From Gallionella sp. (GTDB taxonomy: Bacteria; Pseudomonadota; Gammaproteobacteria; Burkholderiales; Gallionellaceae), in contig JAQTTV010000005.1 in the NCBI GenBank assembly GCA_028710565.1, forward strand, positions 62,001-126,000: 64,000 nt of DNA, in the 5' to 3' direction. Made by a program: the position numbers and the translations under genes. Of the stretch, positions 16,216 through 25,282 are shown piece after piece; position 1 is the first letter of the stretch; the number at the start of each line of letters is the position of its first letter. The notes below the pieces were generated by a model that did no database searches, was not told where the DNA came from, and was given only the letters and a program-made list of their open reading frames with translations.

Positions 16216-17907
16216 GTGACAAAGAAGATTAGCGGTGCAGAATATCCCCTCGCGAAAATATTCAGTTCGGATTTCGATTACGTCATCCCATCCTATCAGC
16301 GGCCCTATGCCTGGACAGTGGATGAGGCATCTGAGTTGTTTGATGATCTTTACGATTTCTTCCTCAAGGAGCGGGAGGACACCTATTTCCTCGGCAGCAT
16401 TGTGCTGATTAAAGAAGAGAACAAGCCACATGCTGAGGTAATCGACGGCCAGCAGCGATTGACCACATTGACGATTCTTCTATCTGCCTTGACCGCGCAA
16501 TTTTCAGGCTCGTTACGTGCCGATTTTGAAAATTATATCTGCGAACCTGGGCGTGCATCGCAAGGCTTAGAACCCAAGCCCAGGTTGGCGCTACGCGAAC
16601 GTGACCGCGAGTTCTTTGCCGACCATATTCAGGCATTACAACTTGATAAATTGCTGAGCTACGATCCCGTGCAATTGAATAACGAATCACAGCGGAATAT
16701 TCAAGGCAACGCCCGACTTTTGCTGGAGAGGCTGAAGAGTGCGTTCGGTTCGGACAATAAGAAACTGTGTGAGTTTGGCGCTTTTCTCGTGCAGCGTTGT
16801 TTCCTGGTGGCGGTCTCAACGCCAAGTCAGAAGTCAGCTTTCAGGGTGTTTTCGGTTCTCAATAGCCGAGGTCTGGACTTGCTCCCGACCGACATCATCA
16901 AGTCCGAGGTGATAGGGCGTATCCCGCCAGGCAAGCAGGACGATTTTACCGAGAAGTGGGAGGAACTGGAGGTTCAAACCGGACGCAACGGTTTTGCCGA
17001 ACTGTTTGGTCATATTCGGATGATCTACGCCAATGCAAAAGCCAAGCGAGCCTTGCTCGAAGAATTCAAGGAACATGTCCTGGCGGCAGTTCCTTCGCCA
17101 GAGGATTTGGTAACCAACGTCATAGAGCCTTACGCCGAGGCTTACATGGTCGCCAAGAATAATCAGTACGTGTCCACGGCAAACGCGGCCGACATCAATG
17201 CGCTTCTTAAATGGCTGAACCGGATCGATAACTCAGACTGGTTGCCATCGGCTATCTTGTTCCTAGCGCAGAAAAAAAACGAGCCGGATTACGTATTGTC
17301 ATTTTTCAAGAAGCTGGAGCGGCTGGCAGCCGCCATGCATATCTGTGGCAAGAACGTGAATGAGCGTATTGAGCGCTATGCACCAGTTGTCGCTGCATTG
17401 CAGAAACCGCATTCATTACAGGAGCCTGTGGTTGCGGTGGAGCTTACACCTAGAGAGAAAGATGAAATGTCGGCTGCGCTGGATGGCAGGATCTATGGCT
17501 TGTCTGCGCGACGCCGCAACTATCTTATCTTGCGGATGGATTCCTTCCTGGTAGATGGTGCGGCAAGCTATGACCCAAGTATATTGACGATAGAGCATGT
17601 GCTGCCACAGACGGTTGATCCACAGAGTGATTGGGCACGGATATGGCCTGATCCGGAGGTGCGTGATGCTTGGGTACATCGCATTGCCAACCTAGTGCCG
17701 TTAACACAGAAGAGCAATTCTCAGGCGCGCAACTACGACTTTGAAAGGAAGAAAACCGCCTACTTTGGCGGAAAACAGGGGGTTTCTTCCTATGCGCTGA
17801 CGACTCAAGTGTTGAAGACACCAGTGTGGTCGCCGGATATTGTGAAGGGTCGCCAGGAAGAGTTGCTGGGTGTGTTGGTCAAAGAATGGGATTTGAAAAC
17901 CTCATGA
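16216..17907 (+). CDS. DUF262-DUF1524 nuclease, GmrSD/BrxU-like
   Basis: A 563-residue fusion. The N-terminal DUF262 (GmrS-like NTPase/nucleotide-binding) part shows IPSYQRPYAW near residue 25 and VIDGQQRLTTL near residue 75. The C-terminal DUF1524 (GmrD-like HNH) part shows TIEHVLPQT near residue 460 and IANLVPLTQKSN near residue 500. GmrSD enzymes cut DNA with modified cytosines (type IV restriction). A similar fused enzyme, BrxU, is encoded in the BREX locus of Escherichia fergusonii plasmid pEFER. Translation begins at GTG 16216 after AAGGAA. The 3' end overlaps pglZ by ATGA, so this gene is locked into the BREX operon. Confidence 0.82.
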   Translation: MTKKISGAEYPLAKIFSSDFDYVIPSYQRPYAWTVDEASELFDDLYDFFLKEREDTYFLGSIVLIKEENKPHAEVIDGQQRLTTLTILLSALTAQFSGSLRADFENYICEPGRASQGLEPKPRLALRERDREFFADHIQALQLDKLLSYDPVQLNNESQRNIQGNARLLLERLKSAFGSDNKKLCEFGAFLVQRCFLVAVSTPSQKSAFRVFSVLNSRGLDLLPTDIIKSEVIGRIPPGKQDDFTEKWEELEVQTGRNGFAELFGHIRMIYANAKAKRALLEEFKEHVLAAVPSPEDLVTNVIEPYAEAYMVAKNNQYVSTANAADINALLKWLNRIDNSDWLPSAILFLAQKKNEPDYVLSFFKKLERLAAAMHICGKNVNERIERYAPVVAALQKPHSLQEPVVAVELTPREKDEMSAALDGRIYGLSARRRNYLILRMDSFLVDGAASYDPSILTIEHVLPQTVDPQSDWARIWPDPEVRDAWVHRIANLVPLTQKSNSQARNYDFERKKTAYFGGKQGVSSYALTTQVLKTPVWSPDIVKGRQEELLGVLVKEWDLKTS

Positions 17908-20246
17908 AAGTTGTCGATCAACTGGTCAAAATCTTGCGCGAGTCGGCAGTATTCAACTCCGAAGTTCAGGTCGCTCCCTCTTGTATTCTGTGGCCAGACA
18001 AGGATCGCCAGTGGGAAGCGATCATTCCGCGCTTGCGAGACGAGTTGCCTGAACTATTTGTGTTGGGTGAGTATGCGCCTGAGAAGCGTGTGGGCCCTGC
18101 CATCTGGCTGCGCTGCGTTATTGCAAACCAAGTAGCTGACGTGACCTTGCCCGCTAATCGCGTACCGATATTTTATCTGCCGGGTGTGAGCCGCCAGGAT
18201 TTGCGTGCGATTGAAACTTGCCCTGATTTACTCAAGCCACTGGCTGAGTTGCAGTATCGGGGCGTGATTTGGTCGCAGGTCAACGCCAAGGATTGGACCA
18301 TCATGGCGTTCTTGAAGGCTGATCAGGGTGGCATTGGGCTGGATGTGGCGCAGGATAATGATGCCAAGAGCGCGATGCAACTGGCTCTATACCGCCTGCT
18401 CGATGAAGAGCTTGATCTGCTTCGTGGCAAGCGGCTGGATAAGGACTATTTCAATACCTTGCTGACAGGCGGAGATCCGGTTCGTGACTTGTTGCAGTGG
18501 CTTGATCTGGGTGACTCATTTCAATCGACGCGTGGTGAGAACGAGTGGAAAGCCTTTGTGGAGGTCTGCAAATCGCAATTGGCGTTCAATCCACAAAATG
18601 ATGGGGTGCTGGCCGGTGCCCATAAACTGGCTGCCCGTGAAGGCCCTTGGTATGCAGTGTGGGAGCGCTATAGCGAAGCGCCTGGGCGTTATCCCAATAT
18701 TCCAAACCGAATTCGCCAGTGTAAGCCACCGATTTTCGATCTGTTTGTCACAGTCGAGACGACCGGTGGTTGGCCACAATGGAATGATGAGCAGGAGCAA
18801 TCGTTACAGCGTGAGCTGTTGACGCTTGGTCATGTTCCCGCGCATGAGGCTAGAAAGCGCGTGGTGGAGTTTGAGAAGAATCATGCACTGCGCCGTAATC
18901 TGGTATGGGTAGAACTTGGTGAGTCGCCCCTAGCGATGGCGATAAAGCATTTGAGTATGGTGGCTGATGTGACCAAGTCAGGTTTAAACGCAGGCACGCT
19001 ACAGGATTTGCAAGCAGGTTATGCGAGTCAAGGATGGCGTGCCGATGATGCGGTGCTGGCGGCGTTGGCTTGCGTGGACAAAGTGGCAGATGTAGAAGCT
19101 GTCGCGATAGCAATACGTGCGATTTATTTGCCCTGGCTGGAAGACTCTGCCCGGTATCTGCAAAAGCTGGTTGATGGCTCGACTTATCCCGGCGGCACAA
19201 TAGCGGGGGCAAAACCTTTTTCTGCCCAAAAGGGCGAGTGCGTACTGTTCGTCGATGGATTGCGTTTTGATACGGCGCGCAGGTTGGCAGTAACACTCGA
19301 ATCCCGTGGTTGTGAAGTTGTTGAAACGATGAATTGGGCTGCGTTGCCTAGCGTCACTGCGACGGGGAAGGCAGCAGTGTCACCGGTGCGGGATAAGATC
19401 AGCGGTGCTGACGACTGTGATGATTTTGAACCCTGTGTGGCGGCTACCGGGCAATCACTCAAGGGTGGTTATCACTTGGATAAGTTGCTGAAAAAAAGTG
19501 GATGGGAAGTGCTTGGCCGTACCGATAACGGTAATGGACAGGGCAACGCCTGGTGTGAATTTGGCGATATCGACAGCGAAGGGCATGCGCGCGGCTGGAA
19601 GTTGGCTAAGCACATTAATCCGCTGCTCGCAGAGGTTGCGGAACGCATTGCTGCGCTGTTGACCGCAGGCTGGAGCCGTGTCAGGGTGGTAACTGATCAC
19701 GGCTGGCTATTGATGCCGGGAAAGTTGCCCAAGATCGAGATGTCCAATGATCTGACCGACAATAAGTGGGGGCGCTGTGCTTCGATCAAGCCCGGAGCCT
19801 CTACCGGTGAGCGTTTGTACCCGTGGTTCTGGAATCCTCATCAGCAGTTTGCTTTAGCTGATGGAGTAAGCTGCTACCGGAGGTCGGAAGAATATACTCA
19901 TGGAGGATTAAGCCTTCAAGAGTGTCTGACACTTGAGCTAGTTGTTAGCCAAGGCGGGGCTGCCACGGGTAAGCCTGTGTTGGAAGTGACGGATATTGCG
20001 TGGAAGGGGTTACGCTGTACAGTTGCTGTTGATGGTCAGTATGAGCGTCTTTCCCTCGATATACGGACTCAGGCTGGTAATCCGGCCTCCAGCGTAGTCG
20101 TGAGCGTGAAGCCGTTTAAGGAAAATGGCACCGCATCAGTGGTTGTTGAGAATGAAGAAATTGAAGGCCATAAGGCCTTTCTTGTCTTACTCGGTACGGC
20201 AGGTGAGCTGGTGTATGAGGCAAATACCGTGATCGGTGGAGAATAG
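17904..20246 (+). CDS. pglZ: BREX alkaline-phosphatase-like protein PglZ
   Basis: A 780-residue PglZ-domain protein, an essential core component of BREX of the alkaline phosphatase superfamily. The metal-site segments are CVLFVDGLRFDTARRL near residue 447 and VRVVTDHGWLLMPGKLPK near residue 595. The start at 17904 overlaps the preceding stop (ATGA) and gives a protein beginning MKVVDQLVKIL; the in-frame extension upstream to 17826 is a shadow of the preceding gene. The length is normal for type I PglZ. Confidence 0.93.
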   Translation: MKVVDQLVKILRESAVFNSEVQVAPSCILWPDKDRQWEAIIPRLRDELPELFVLGEYAPEKRVGPAIWLRCVIANQVADVTLPANRVPIFYLPGVSRQDLRAIETCPDLLKPLAELQYRGVIWSQVNAKDWTIMAFLKADQGGIGLDVAQDNDAKSAMQLALYRLLDEELDLLRGKRLDKDYFNTLLTGGDPVRDLLQWLDLGDSFQSTRGENEWKAFVEVCKSQLAFNPQNDGVLAGAHKLAAREGPWYAVWERYSEAPGRYPNIPNRIRQCKPPIFDLFVTVETTGGWPQWNDEQEQSLQRELLTLGHVPAHEARKRVVEFEKNHALRRNLVWVELGESPLAMAIKHLSMVADVTKSGLNAGTLQDLQAGYASQGWRADDAVLAALACVDKVADVEAVAIAIRAIYLPWLEDSARYLQKLVDGSTYPGGTIAGAKPFSAQKGECVLFVDGLRFDTARRLAVTLESRGCEVVETMNWAALPSVTATGKAAVSPVRDKISGADDCDDFEPCVAATGQSLKGGYHLDKLLKKSGWEVLGRTDNGNGQGNAWCEFGDIDSEGHARGWKLAKHINPLLAEVAERIAALLTAGWSRVRVVTDHGWLLMPGKLPKIEMSNDLTDNKWGRCASIKPGASTGERLYPWFWNPHQQFALADGVSCYRRSEEYTHGGLSLQECLTLELVVSQGGAATGKPVLEVTDIAWKGLRCTVAVDGQYERLSLDIRTQAGNPASSVVVSVKPFKENGTASVVVENEEIEGHKAFLVLLGTAGELVYEANTVIGGE

Positions 20247-20249
20247 CAA

Positions 20250-22298
20250 ATGATTGAATTGGATGAGATCGATAAAAAGGCCGCTGATGTACTGGAAGGA
20301 TATTTGGTCCGGAAAGATCTGGTTCGCACGTTCAGTCGGCAATTTCCGGTGCCTACCTATGTCGTTGAGTTCATGCTCGGGCGGTATTGCGCCAGCATTA
20401 TTCAGGAAGAAATCGAAGAGGGGCTGGAGATTGTTCAGCGTCAACTGAAATCCCGAACTGTCAAAGCGGGGGAAGAGGAGTTGTTCAAGGCCAGAGCGCT
20501 CGAAACCGGTGAGGTGAAGATTATTGACCTCATCACCGCTCGTGTTGATAACAAAGGCGAGTATGTTGCCAGCTTGCCTAGTTTGCGCCTGACCGATGTA
20601 CGGATCAGCGGTGAATTAGTTAATCAGCACGAGCGCATGTTAACGGGTGGATTCTATGCCGAGATTAGCATCACGTTCGATGTCGCCATTGCTCAGGAGG
20701 CGAGGGGACGACCATTTGGTGTGACGTCCCTACGGGAGATACAGCTTTCAAAACGTGATGTTCTGGATATTCTTGCCAAGGCTCGTCACAGCTTTACCAC
20801 GGAAGAGTGGAAAGACTTTCTGCTTCGTTCCATCGGTATTGAAGCCGTCGATTTGACGGTGCGCCAGAAAAATGCACTTCTACTGCGCATGGTGCCGTTT
20901 GTCGAGCGCAATTACAACTTGGTGGAACTCGGGCCGCGCGGTACGGGTAAGAGCCACCTGTTTCAGCAAGTTTCTCCCTATGCGCACTTGATTTCCGGTG
21001 GTAAAGCCACGGTGGCAAAGATGTTCGTTGAGAACACCGCCAAGGGGCGCAGAGGCTTGGTTTGCCAGTATGACGTAGTCTGTTTTGATGAGGTGTCCGG
21101 CATTTCCTTCGACCAGAAGGATGGCGTGAATATCATGAAGGGCTACATGGAGTCGGGCGAGTTTAGTCGCGGCAAGGAGAGTATCCGGGCTGATGGCAGT
21201 ATCGTGCTGGTGGGTAACTTCGAGGTTGACGTGGAACATCAACAGCGCATCGGGCATTTGTTCGGCCCCTTGCCGCCGGAAATGCGCGATGATACGGCGT
21301 TTATGGATCGCATCCACGCTTTCTTGCCTGGTTGGGATGTTCCGAAGATCAACAAGGATATAGTGACCAACCACTTCGGCCTAGTGAGCGACTTTTTGTC
21401 GGAATGCTGGAGCCAGCTCCGCAACCAAAGCCGCGTTAGTCAGTTGCAGAACAGAGTTTACTTCGGTGGCGCACTCTCTGGTCGCGACACAAATGCAGTT
21501 AATAAGACGGTCAGTGGGCTTTTGAAATTGCTTTATCCTAGCGGTGAGGATGCGGTACCAGAGGAAGATTTGGAGTGGGCTGTGCGCATCGCGATGGAGT
21601 CTCGTCGACGAGTGAAAGAGCAGCAAAAACGTGTGGGTGCAGCCGAGTTTCGTAATACTCATTTCAGTTATGTCATGGGTGCTGATGGCATCGAAAAATT
21701 TGTGTCAACGCCTGAGTTGCAAAGTGACAACAGCATTGGCGGCGATCCGCTCGAACCGGGACAGGTTTGGAGTATTAGTCCTGGGGGCAGTGAAGAAAAC
21801 TCAGGGTTGTATCGTATTGAGGTTAACGAAGGGCCGGGCACAGGCGTGAAAGTGCTTAACAAACCCATTCCTCCAGCCTTCCGTGAAAGCGTGGGCTACG
21901 CCGAGCAAAATCTTTATGCCAGATCAGTACAACTGGTTGGCGATAAAGATCCCAGGCAGCACGAATTTACGGTACAGCTGCGCGCGTTTGATGCATCGAA
22001 GTCTGGCTCAAAGTTAGGGGTTGCTTCGTTGGTCGCACTATGCACGTCACTTTTAAAACGGAGTGTGCGGGGTGGATTGATTATCGTAGGTGAGATCAAC
22101 CTTGGTGGCTCGATTGAGCCGGTTCACAACGCGGTTACCATAGCGGAAATTGCCGTTGAAAAGGGCGCGACTGCGCTGTTGATGCCTGTTGCCTGTCGGC
22201 GACAACTGGTCGATCTTTCTGACGACATGGCCACCAAGATCGATATTCAGTTCTATTCTGATGCCAAAGATGCGCTGCTGAAGGCTATGGCAGAATGA
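20250..22298 (+). CDS. brxL: BREX Lon-like protein BrxL
   Basis: A 682-residue AAA+ protein with a C-terminal Lon-like domain, the last core gene of type I BREX. Walker A is ELGPRGTGKSH near residue 227, and the Walker B stretch VVCFDEVSGISFDQKDG lies near residue 275. The C-terminal about 100 residues (GLIIVGEINLGGSIEPVHNA and on) are Lon-like. The central protein is a DNA-binding hexamer in studied homologues. A GGTGGAG site precedes the ATG 3 bases after pglZ. With it, the core set brxA-B-C-pglX-pglZ-brxL is complete. Confidence 0.93.
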   Translation: MIELDEIDKKAADVLEGYLVRKDLVRTFSRQFPVPTYVVEFMLGRYCASIIQEEIEEGLEIVQRQLKSRTVKAGEEELFKARALETGEVKIIDLITARVDNKGEYVASLPSLRLTDVRISGELVNQHERMLTGGFYAEISITFDVAIAQEARGRPFGVTSLREIQLSKRDVLDILAKARHSFTTEEWKDFLLRSIGIEAVDLTVRQKNALLLRMVPFVERNYNLVELGPRGTGKSHLFQQVSPYAHLISGGKATVAKMFVENTAKGRRGLVCQYDVVCFDEVSGISFDQKDGVNIMKGYMESGEFSRGKESIRADGSIVLVGNFEVDVEHQQRIGHLFGPLPPEMRDDTAFMDRIHAFLPGWDVPKINKDIVTNHFGLVSDFLSECWSQLRNQSRVSQLQNRVYFGGALSGRDTNAVNKTVSGLLKLLYPSGEDAVPEEDLEWAVRIAMESRRRVKEQQKRVGAAEFRNTHFSYVMGADGIEKFVSTPELQSDNSIGGDPLEPGQVWSISPGGSEENSGLYRIEVNEGPGTGVKVLNKPIPPAFRESVGYAEQNLYARSVQLVGDKDPRQHEFTVQLRAFDASKSGSKLGVASLVALCTSLLKRSVRGGLIIVGEINLGGSIEPVHNAVTIAEIAVEKGATALLMPVACRRQLVDLSDDMATKIDIQFYSDAKDALLKAMAE

Positions 22299-22501
22299 TC
22301 TTTGAATCGTTGGCTGCACTTGGTCGTTGTCGCGGTCAGTGGGCAGTGCATTTTCTTATCCTAAACCGGCGAAGCAGGAACCAAATAGGTAATGAGCAGA
22401 TCACCATGCGCCGTGCGTTATATCAGCATGCTTGTTCCAGTAATCATGAAAGAAATTCCAATTGCCGTTGCATATATGGAGATTGGGCAGGCGCTGCCTG
22501 A
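22295..22501 (+). CDS. small unrecognised ORF overlapping the brxL stop
   Basis: A 68-codon frame beginning at an ATG that overlaps the brxL stop by ATGA, the same overlap style used elsewhere in this operon. The product starts MIFESLAALGRCRGQW and has five cysteines in all. No family was recognised. It may be decayed sequence at the BREX/plasmid junction rather than a gene. Confidence 0.25.
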   Translation: MIFESLAALGRCRGQWAVHFLILNRRSRNQIGNEQITMRRALYQHACSSNHERNSNCRCIYGDWAGAA

Positions 22502-22780
22502 CTAATCTTTTATAGTCCGGCCAGTTACCGTGGATATGGTGTGTGGTTCTTTCCAGAAAAAGATCGCGGAAAGGAAAATATCTTCTGGCATTCGGTGGAA
22601 CGTGAAGATAAGACTACTGGTGAGCGGCTACCTGATTTTCGCCGTTCCGAGGGATTGACTTGGGCTCGGCCGATGCTGGATAACCTAGGTCAACCGGAAA
22701 TTCAGGATTGGGGCTACCCGAAAAAAGAAAAGGTCGGCGCACATGGCGTCGGCCCAACTCCTTCTGCCTTGGGCAGATGA
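22502..22780 (+). pseudogene. open remnant frame, C-terminal part of an unknown protein
   Basis: The frame is open from 22502 to a stop at 22778-22780 and includes GVWFFPEKDRGKENIFWHSV and TWARPMLDNLGQPE. The only start candidate is a GTG at 22541, without a ribosome site. The composition looks protein-like (W, F, charged residues) up to about 22720, after which it runs into the antisense tail of the truncated integrase. I read it as the surviving end of an unknown gene at a recombination junction. Confidence 0.3.
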
Positions 22781-23734
22781 GAAGGCTGAATTGTTGGTGC
22801 GGGGTTGTATAAAGGAAAATACGGCTTGATAGTCGTTTGTGGCAGCAATACGCGGCTCGCCATGATAACGATTCGATCCAATCGTACCATCCAGATCAAC
22901 GGGCACGGCAAAGGCCTCCAGTGGCACAACGCGTGTTTCCCTGTTTCGCTCTTGAGTTCGCAACGAGGGTGCTACCGTGCGCGCCGGGACAAGCGAGCGT
23001 TTAGGCAACGCGCCTAGCGATGATTCGTATCCTTGCAGCCACGCCACAATTCGCGCTGCTCCCTTGATGCCCAACCTTGGCACGTCTATCCACCAGCGAT
23101 AACCGCGTACAGCGACACTGTCGATTAAATGTCCTATTGTCGGCAAGCCGGCCAATACCAAACGGTTGGAGATCACCGGGTCAAACCAGGCCGCGATCAA
23201 GTCCTCACGCACCGGATCGGTAGCAATCAGCGGCTCAATCCACTTTAGCGCAAGCAACTGTTTGTCGATCAGCCGTTGCCTTTTCTTTTGCTTGGTATCG
23301 ACTGTCTGTGGGTAGGCATCCAGGTAAGAGCGAATAAGTTCTTTTTCTGTAAAGAATCCATTAGGATCAAACTCAGCGCGGTAATCATTAAGGGTGGGGG
23401 CAGGGGAGAGTGCGGATTCCCCACCGCCCGCACCAATGTGCATCCTGATTAGATGGGCTTCGCGATGCTTCCCGCTTCGCAGCGCAGCCTGTCTGAGCGT
23501 ATCCCGAATCCAGGTCAGTGTTGTTTTTGCGCGACGCAAATCCATCCCGGTCTCAAGATAGCGATCAGACATTTCGCCAATATCCATACCAAGAATGGCA
23601 GCCCTAAAAAAGGCAATGTGATGGCGGCCGATTTTTCGTTCGACTAATTTGCTGGATATTGCCCAATCACCACTCAATGCCGATTTCCCCTTTCGCAAAG
23701 CATAGTTAGATGCCCTGTCCACAGACATACCCAC
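22685..23734 (-). pseudogene. truncated tyrosine integrase with DUF3701 N-terminal domain
   Basis: The 349-residue frame carries the Phage_integ_N (DUF3701) region almost completely: RKIGRHHIAFFRAAILGMDI near residue 34, GYRWWIDVPRLGIKGAARIV near residue 210, and PVDLDGTIGSNR with RIAATNDYQAVFSFI near residue 300. Intact family members continue into the tyrosine recombinase catalytic domain. Here the homology stops around position 22800 and the last 35 or so codons are foreign, so the catalytic Arg, His and Tyr are absent. It should be inactive. Its position next to the ParM and AcaB-like genes supports a mobile-element origin. Confidence 0.75.
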
Positions 23735-23749
23735 GGTTTTTGTGGATAA

Positions 23750-23983
23750 CTATCTGGTTACGATCATCCACCGCCAAACGCCCATCAAACTGGTCGCGGT
23801 GAAGCCGACTTGCATGACGACCATGCCCGTTGCATGGGTGAGCAAACCGAAATATATCCACGCGACATTCGATACCAGAAACAACACAAAACCCCAACCG
23901 GAGTAGCGATTGTTCAACGCCAACAGAGCCGCGCCACACAATCCAGTCGCACAGCCAATCCACTCAATAAGTTCGAGCAACAC
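23750..23983 (-). CDS. small PnuC-like membrane protein
   Basis: A 77-residue membrane protein with three likely helices: about residues 2-22, 28-46 and 52-74. The ALNNRYSGWGFVLFLVSNVAW core resembles a fragment of the nicotinamide riboside transporter (PnuC) fold; such small proteins are common on plasmids and ICEs. It is the third gene of a minus-strand run that starts with the ParM-like gene. Function unknown. Confidence 0.6.
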   Translation of the reverse strand: MLLELIEWIGCATGLCGAALLALNNRYSGWGFVLFLVSNVAWIYFGLLTHATGMVVMQVGFTATSLMGVWRWMIVTR

Positions 23984-23995
23984 AATCAGCGCCTC

Positions 23996-24280
23996 CTAAA
24001 ATTGACCAAAGACGCTCTTCACAATGGCTTGGGTTGCAGGCCGTTCGGTTTCTGGCTGTTCTGGCGCTGGCTCAAGCGAAATTTTGACCGCCGCTGCACC
24101 ACATCCATCAATGACAGGAGTGACCCTGGCAACATCAACATGCACAATCTTGCCGCCCAAAACAGACAGCCCCATTGAGGCCAGCATCCGTAATCGTTCA
24201 GCACGCGCGCGCAGTGGCAACGCAGACAGATCGGCCTGTAGCTCGGAATGCCCCTCAAAATAATTGACCGTGATGCGCAT
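23996..24280 (-). CDS. small unrecognised protein following the ParM-like gene
   Basis: A 94-residue protein starting MRITVNYFEGHSELQADLSA. The ATG at 24280 lies 1 base after the stop of the ParM-like gene, so the two are translationally coupled; the longer in-frame reading to 24613 is a shadow of the ParM-like gene. The basic, helical segment LPLRARAERLRMLASMG (about residues 20-36) and the acidic tail are the only visible features. In type II plasmid partition systems the small adaptor ParR is encoded right after ParM, so this is a candidate adaptor by position only. Confidence 0.6.
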   Translation of the reverse strand: MRITVNYFEGHSELQADLSALPLRARAERLRMLASMGLSVLGGKIVHVDVARVTPVIDGCGAAAVKISLEPAPEQPETERPATQAIVKSVFGQF

Positions 24281-24281
24281 G

Positions 24282-25256
24282 TCAGGCCGCACCGCCGCGC
24301 CAAAAGCCTCTTGCGTTTGCAAACACAGCCTCCTTTGCCAGGTTGATAGGTGTTTTGGCGAACGCTTCTTTGATGGACGCTTCAAAGAATGGCGCACCGC
24401 CCCCGACAAGGACGATCTGATCAATGCTGGAATTTTCCTTGCGCAAGGATTCCTGTATTTGTGAACACGCAATATGTCCAACCTTAGCCGATGCGTCAGC
24501 CAGGTAGGGCGCAATCTCAATGCGCTCACCAAATACAGAGACAGTTGAGCGTTCAGCCCTGACGGCGTTTTCCAGTTTGCTTCTGCCGGGGTTACCGCCG
24601 TGATCCTTTGCAATCAATGCTGCGGCCTCATCCAACACCACCGAGGTGGCATCAAGGCTCGTGCCAGAGGAAGCACGCTTGAACTCGCCATTAACCAGTA
24701 AAACCCAATCAACTGAGAAAAAGCCGGGGTCAACCACCAGCACACTGGAATCTTCAATCTGGCTGGGATCATCCAGGCCGTGCATCCAGTCAACGAAGCC
24801 GCCCAGTGGTTGCGGTACGATTTTGACTTCACGTACTACCACCTTGCGCCGGGGCGTGATCTGATGTTCGCCGCGCATGATTTTCGTTAAATGTTCACGC
24901 AATTCAGCATCCAGATACTGGTTAGTCGGCAATCCCGTTATCACACAATCAATCTCGCTCATTTCCGTTAAAAGCAAGCCGGCGTTAAACAAGGCGCGAT
25001 AAGATTCCGTTGCGGTGTAATCTTTATGCAGTTCACGCGGCCAATTCTCAATGCGGTTGTGACTCACCGCCGCAGCAAACTCCTTGCCATCTACCAATAC
25101 GTGCAATGAATCGTCGTTGCCCATAATTCGTTGTCCAAGATGATCCAATGGGGCAGCGCCAGCGGGACGCTTAATCATCTTGGGCGACACCTCGGTGTTG
25201 TCGCCATAAACAATCTTGAGATTCGAGTAACCAATATCCAATCCAACTGTCAGCAT
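24282..25256 (-). CDS. ParM/StbA-like actin-family plasmid segregation ATPase
   Basis: A 324-residue actin-fold protein. The phosphate 1 motif is VGLDIGYSNLKIVYG near residue 4, phosphate 2 is SSVLVVDPGFFSVDWVL near residue 165 and the adenosine motif is IVLVGGGAPFF near residue 288. This is the PRTRC protein D/ParM type that forms filaments pushing plasmids or integrated elements apart. The start at 25256 is preferred over the adjacent ATG at 25259 because AGGAGG is then 4 bases away. Three CTGTAGAGCGT repeats and a large inverted repeat lie directly upstream, fitting a centromere-like site. Confidence 0.8.
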   Translation of the reverse strand: MLTVGLDIGYSNLKIVYGDNTEVSPKMIKRPAGAAPLDHLGQRIMGNDDSLHVLVDGKEFAAAVSHNRIENWPRELHKDYTATESYRALFNAGLLLTEMSEIDCVITGLPTNQYLDAELREHLTKIMRGEHQITPRRKVVVREVKIVPQPLGGFVDWMHGLDDPSQIEDSSVLVVDPGFFSVDWVLLVNGEFKRASSGTSLDATSVVLDEAAALIAKDHGGNPGRSKLENAVRAERSTVSVFGERIEIAPYLADASAKVGHIACSQIQESLRKENSSIDQIVLVGGGAPFFEASIKEAFAKTPINLAKEAVFANARGFWRGGAA

Positions 25257-25282
25257 CATTCCTCCTAAAAATTTCACATGCT

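Noticed and set aside
1992-22298. DISARM or classical type I restriction instead of BREX
   Set aside because: BrxA, BrxB, BrxC, PglZ and BrxL are all present, there is no HsdR/HsdS and no DrmA/DrmB-type gene.
22805-23017. 70-codon plus-strand frame opposite the integrase
   Set aside because: Antisense to the DUF3701 integrase with no family features.
23996-24613. 205-codon version of the small gene after the ParM-like gene
   Set aside because: The N-terminal 111 codons are a shadow of the ParM-like gene in another frame; the start at 24280 fits gene spacing.
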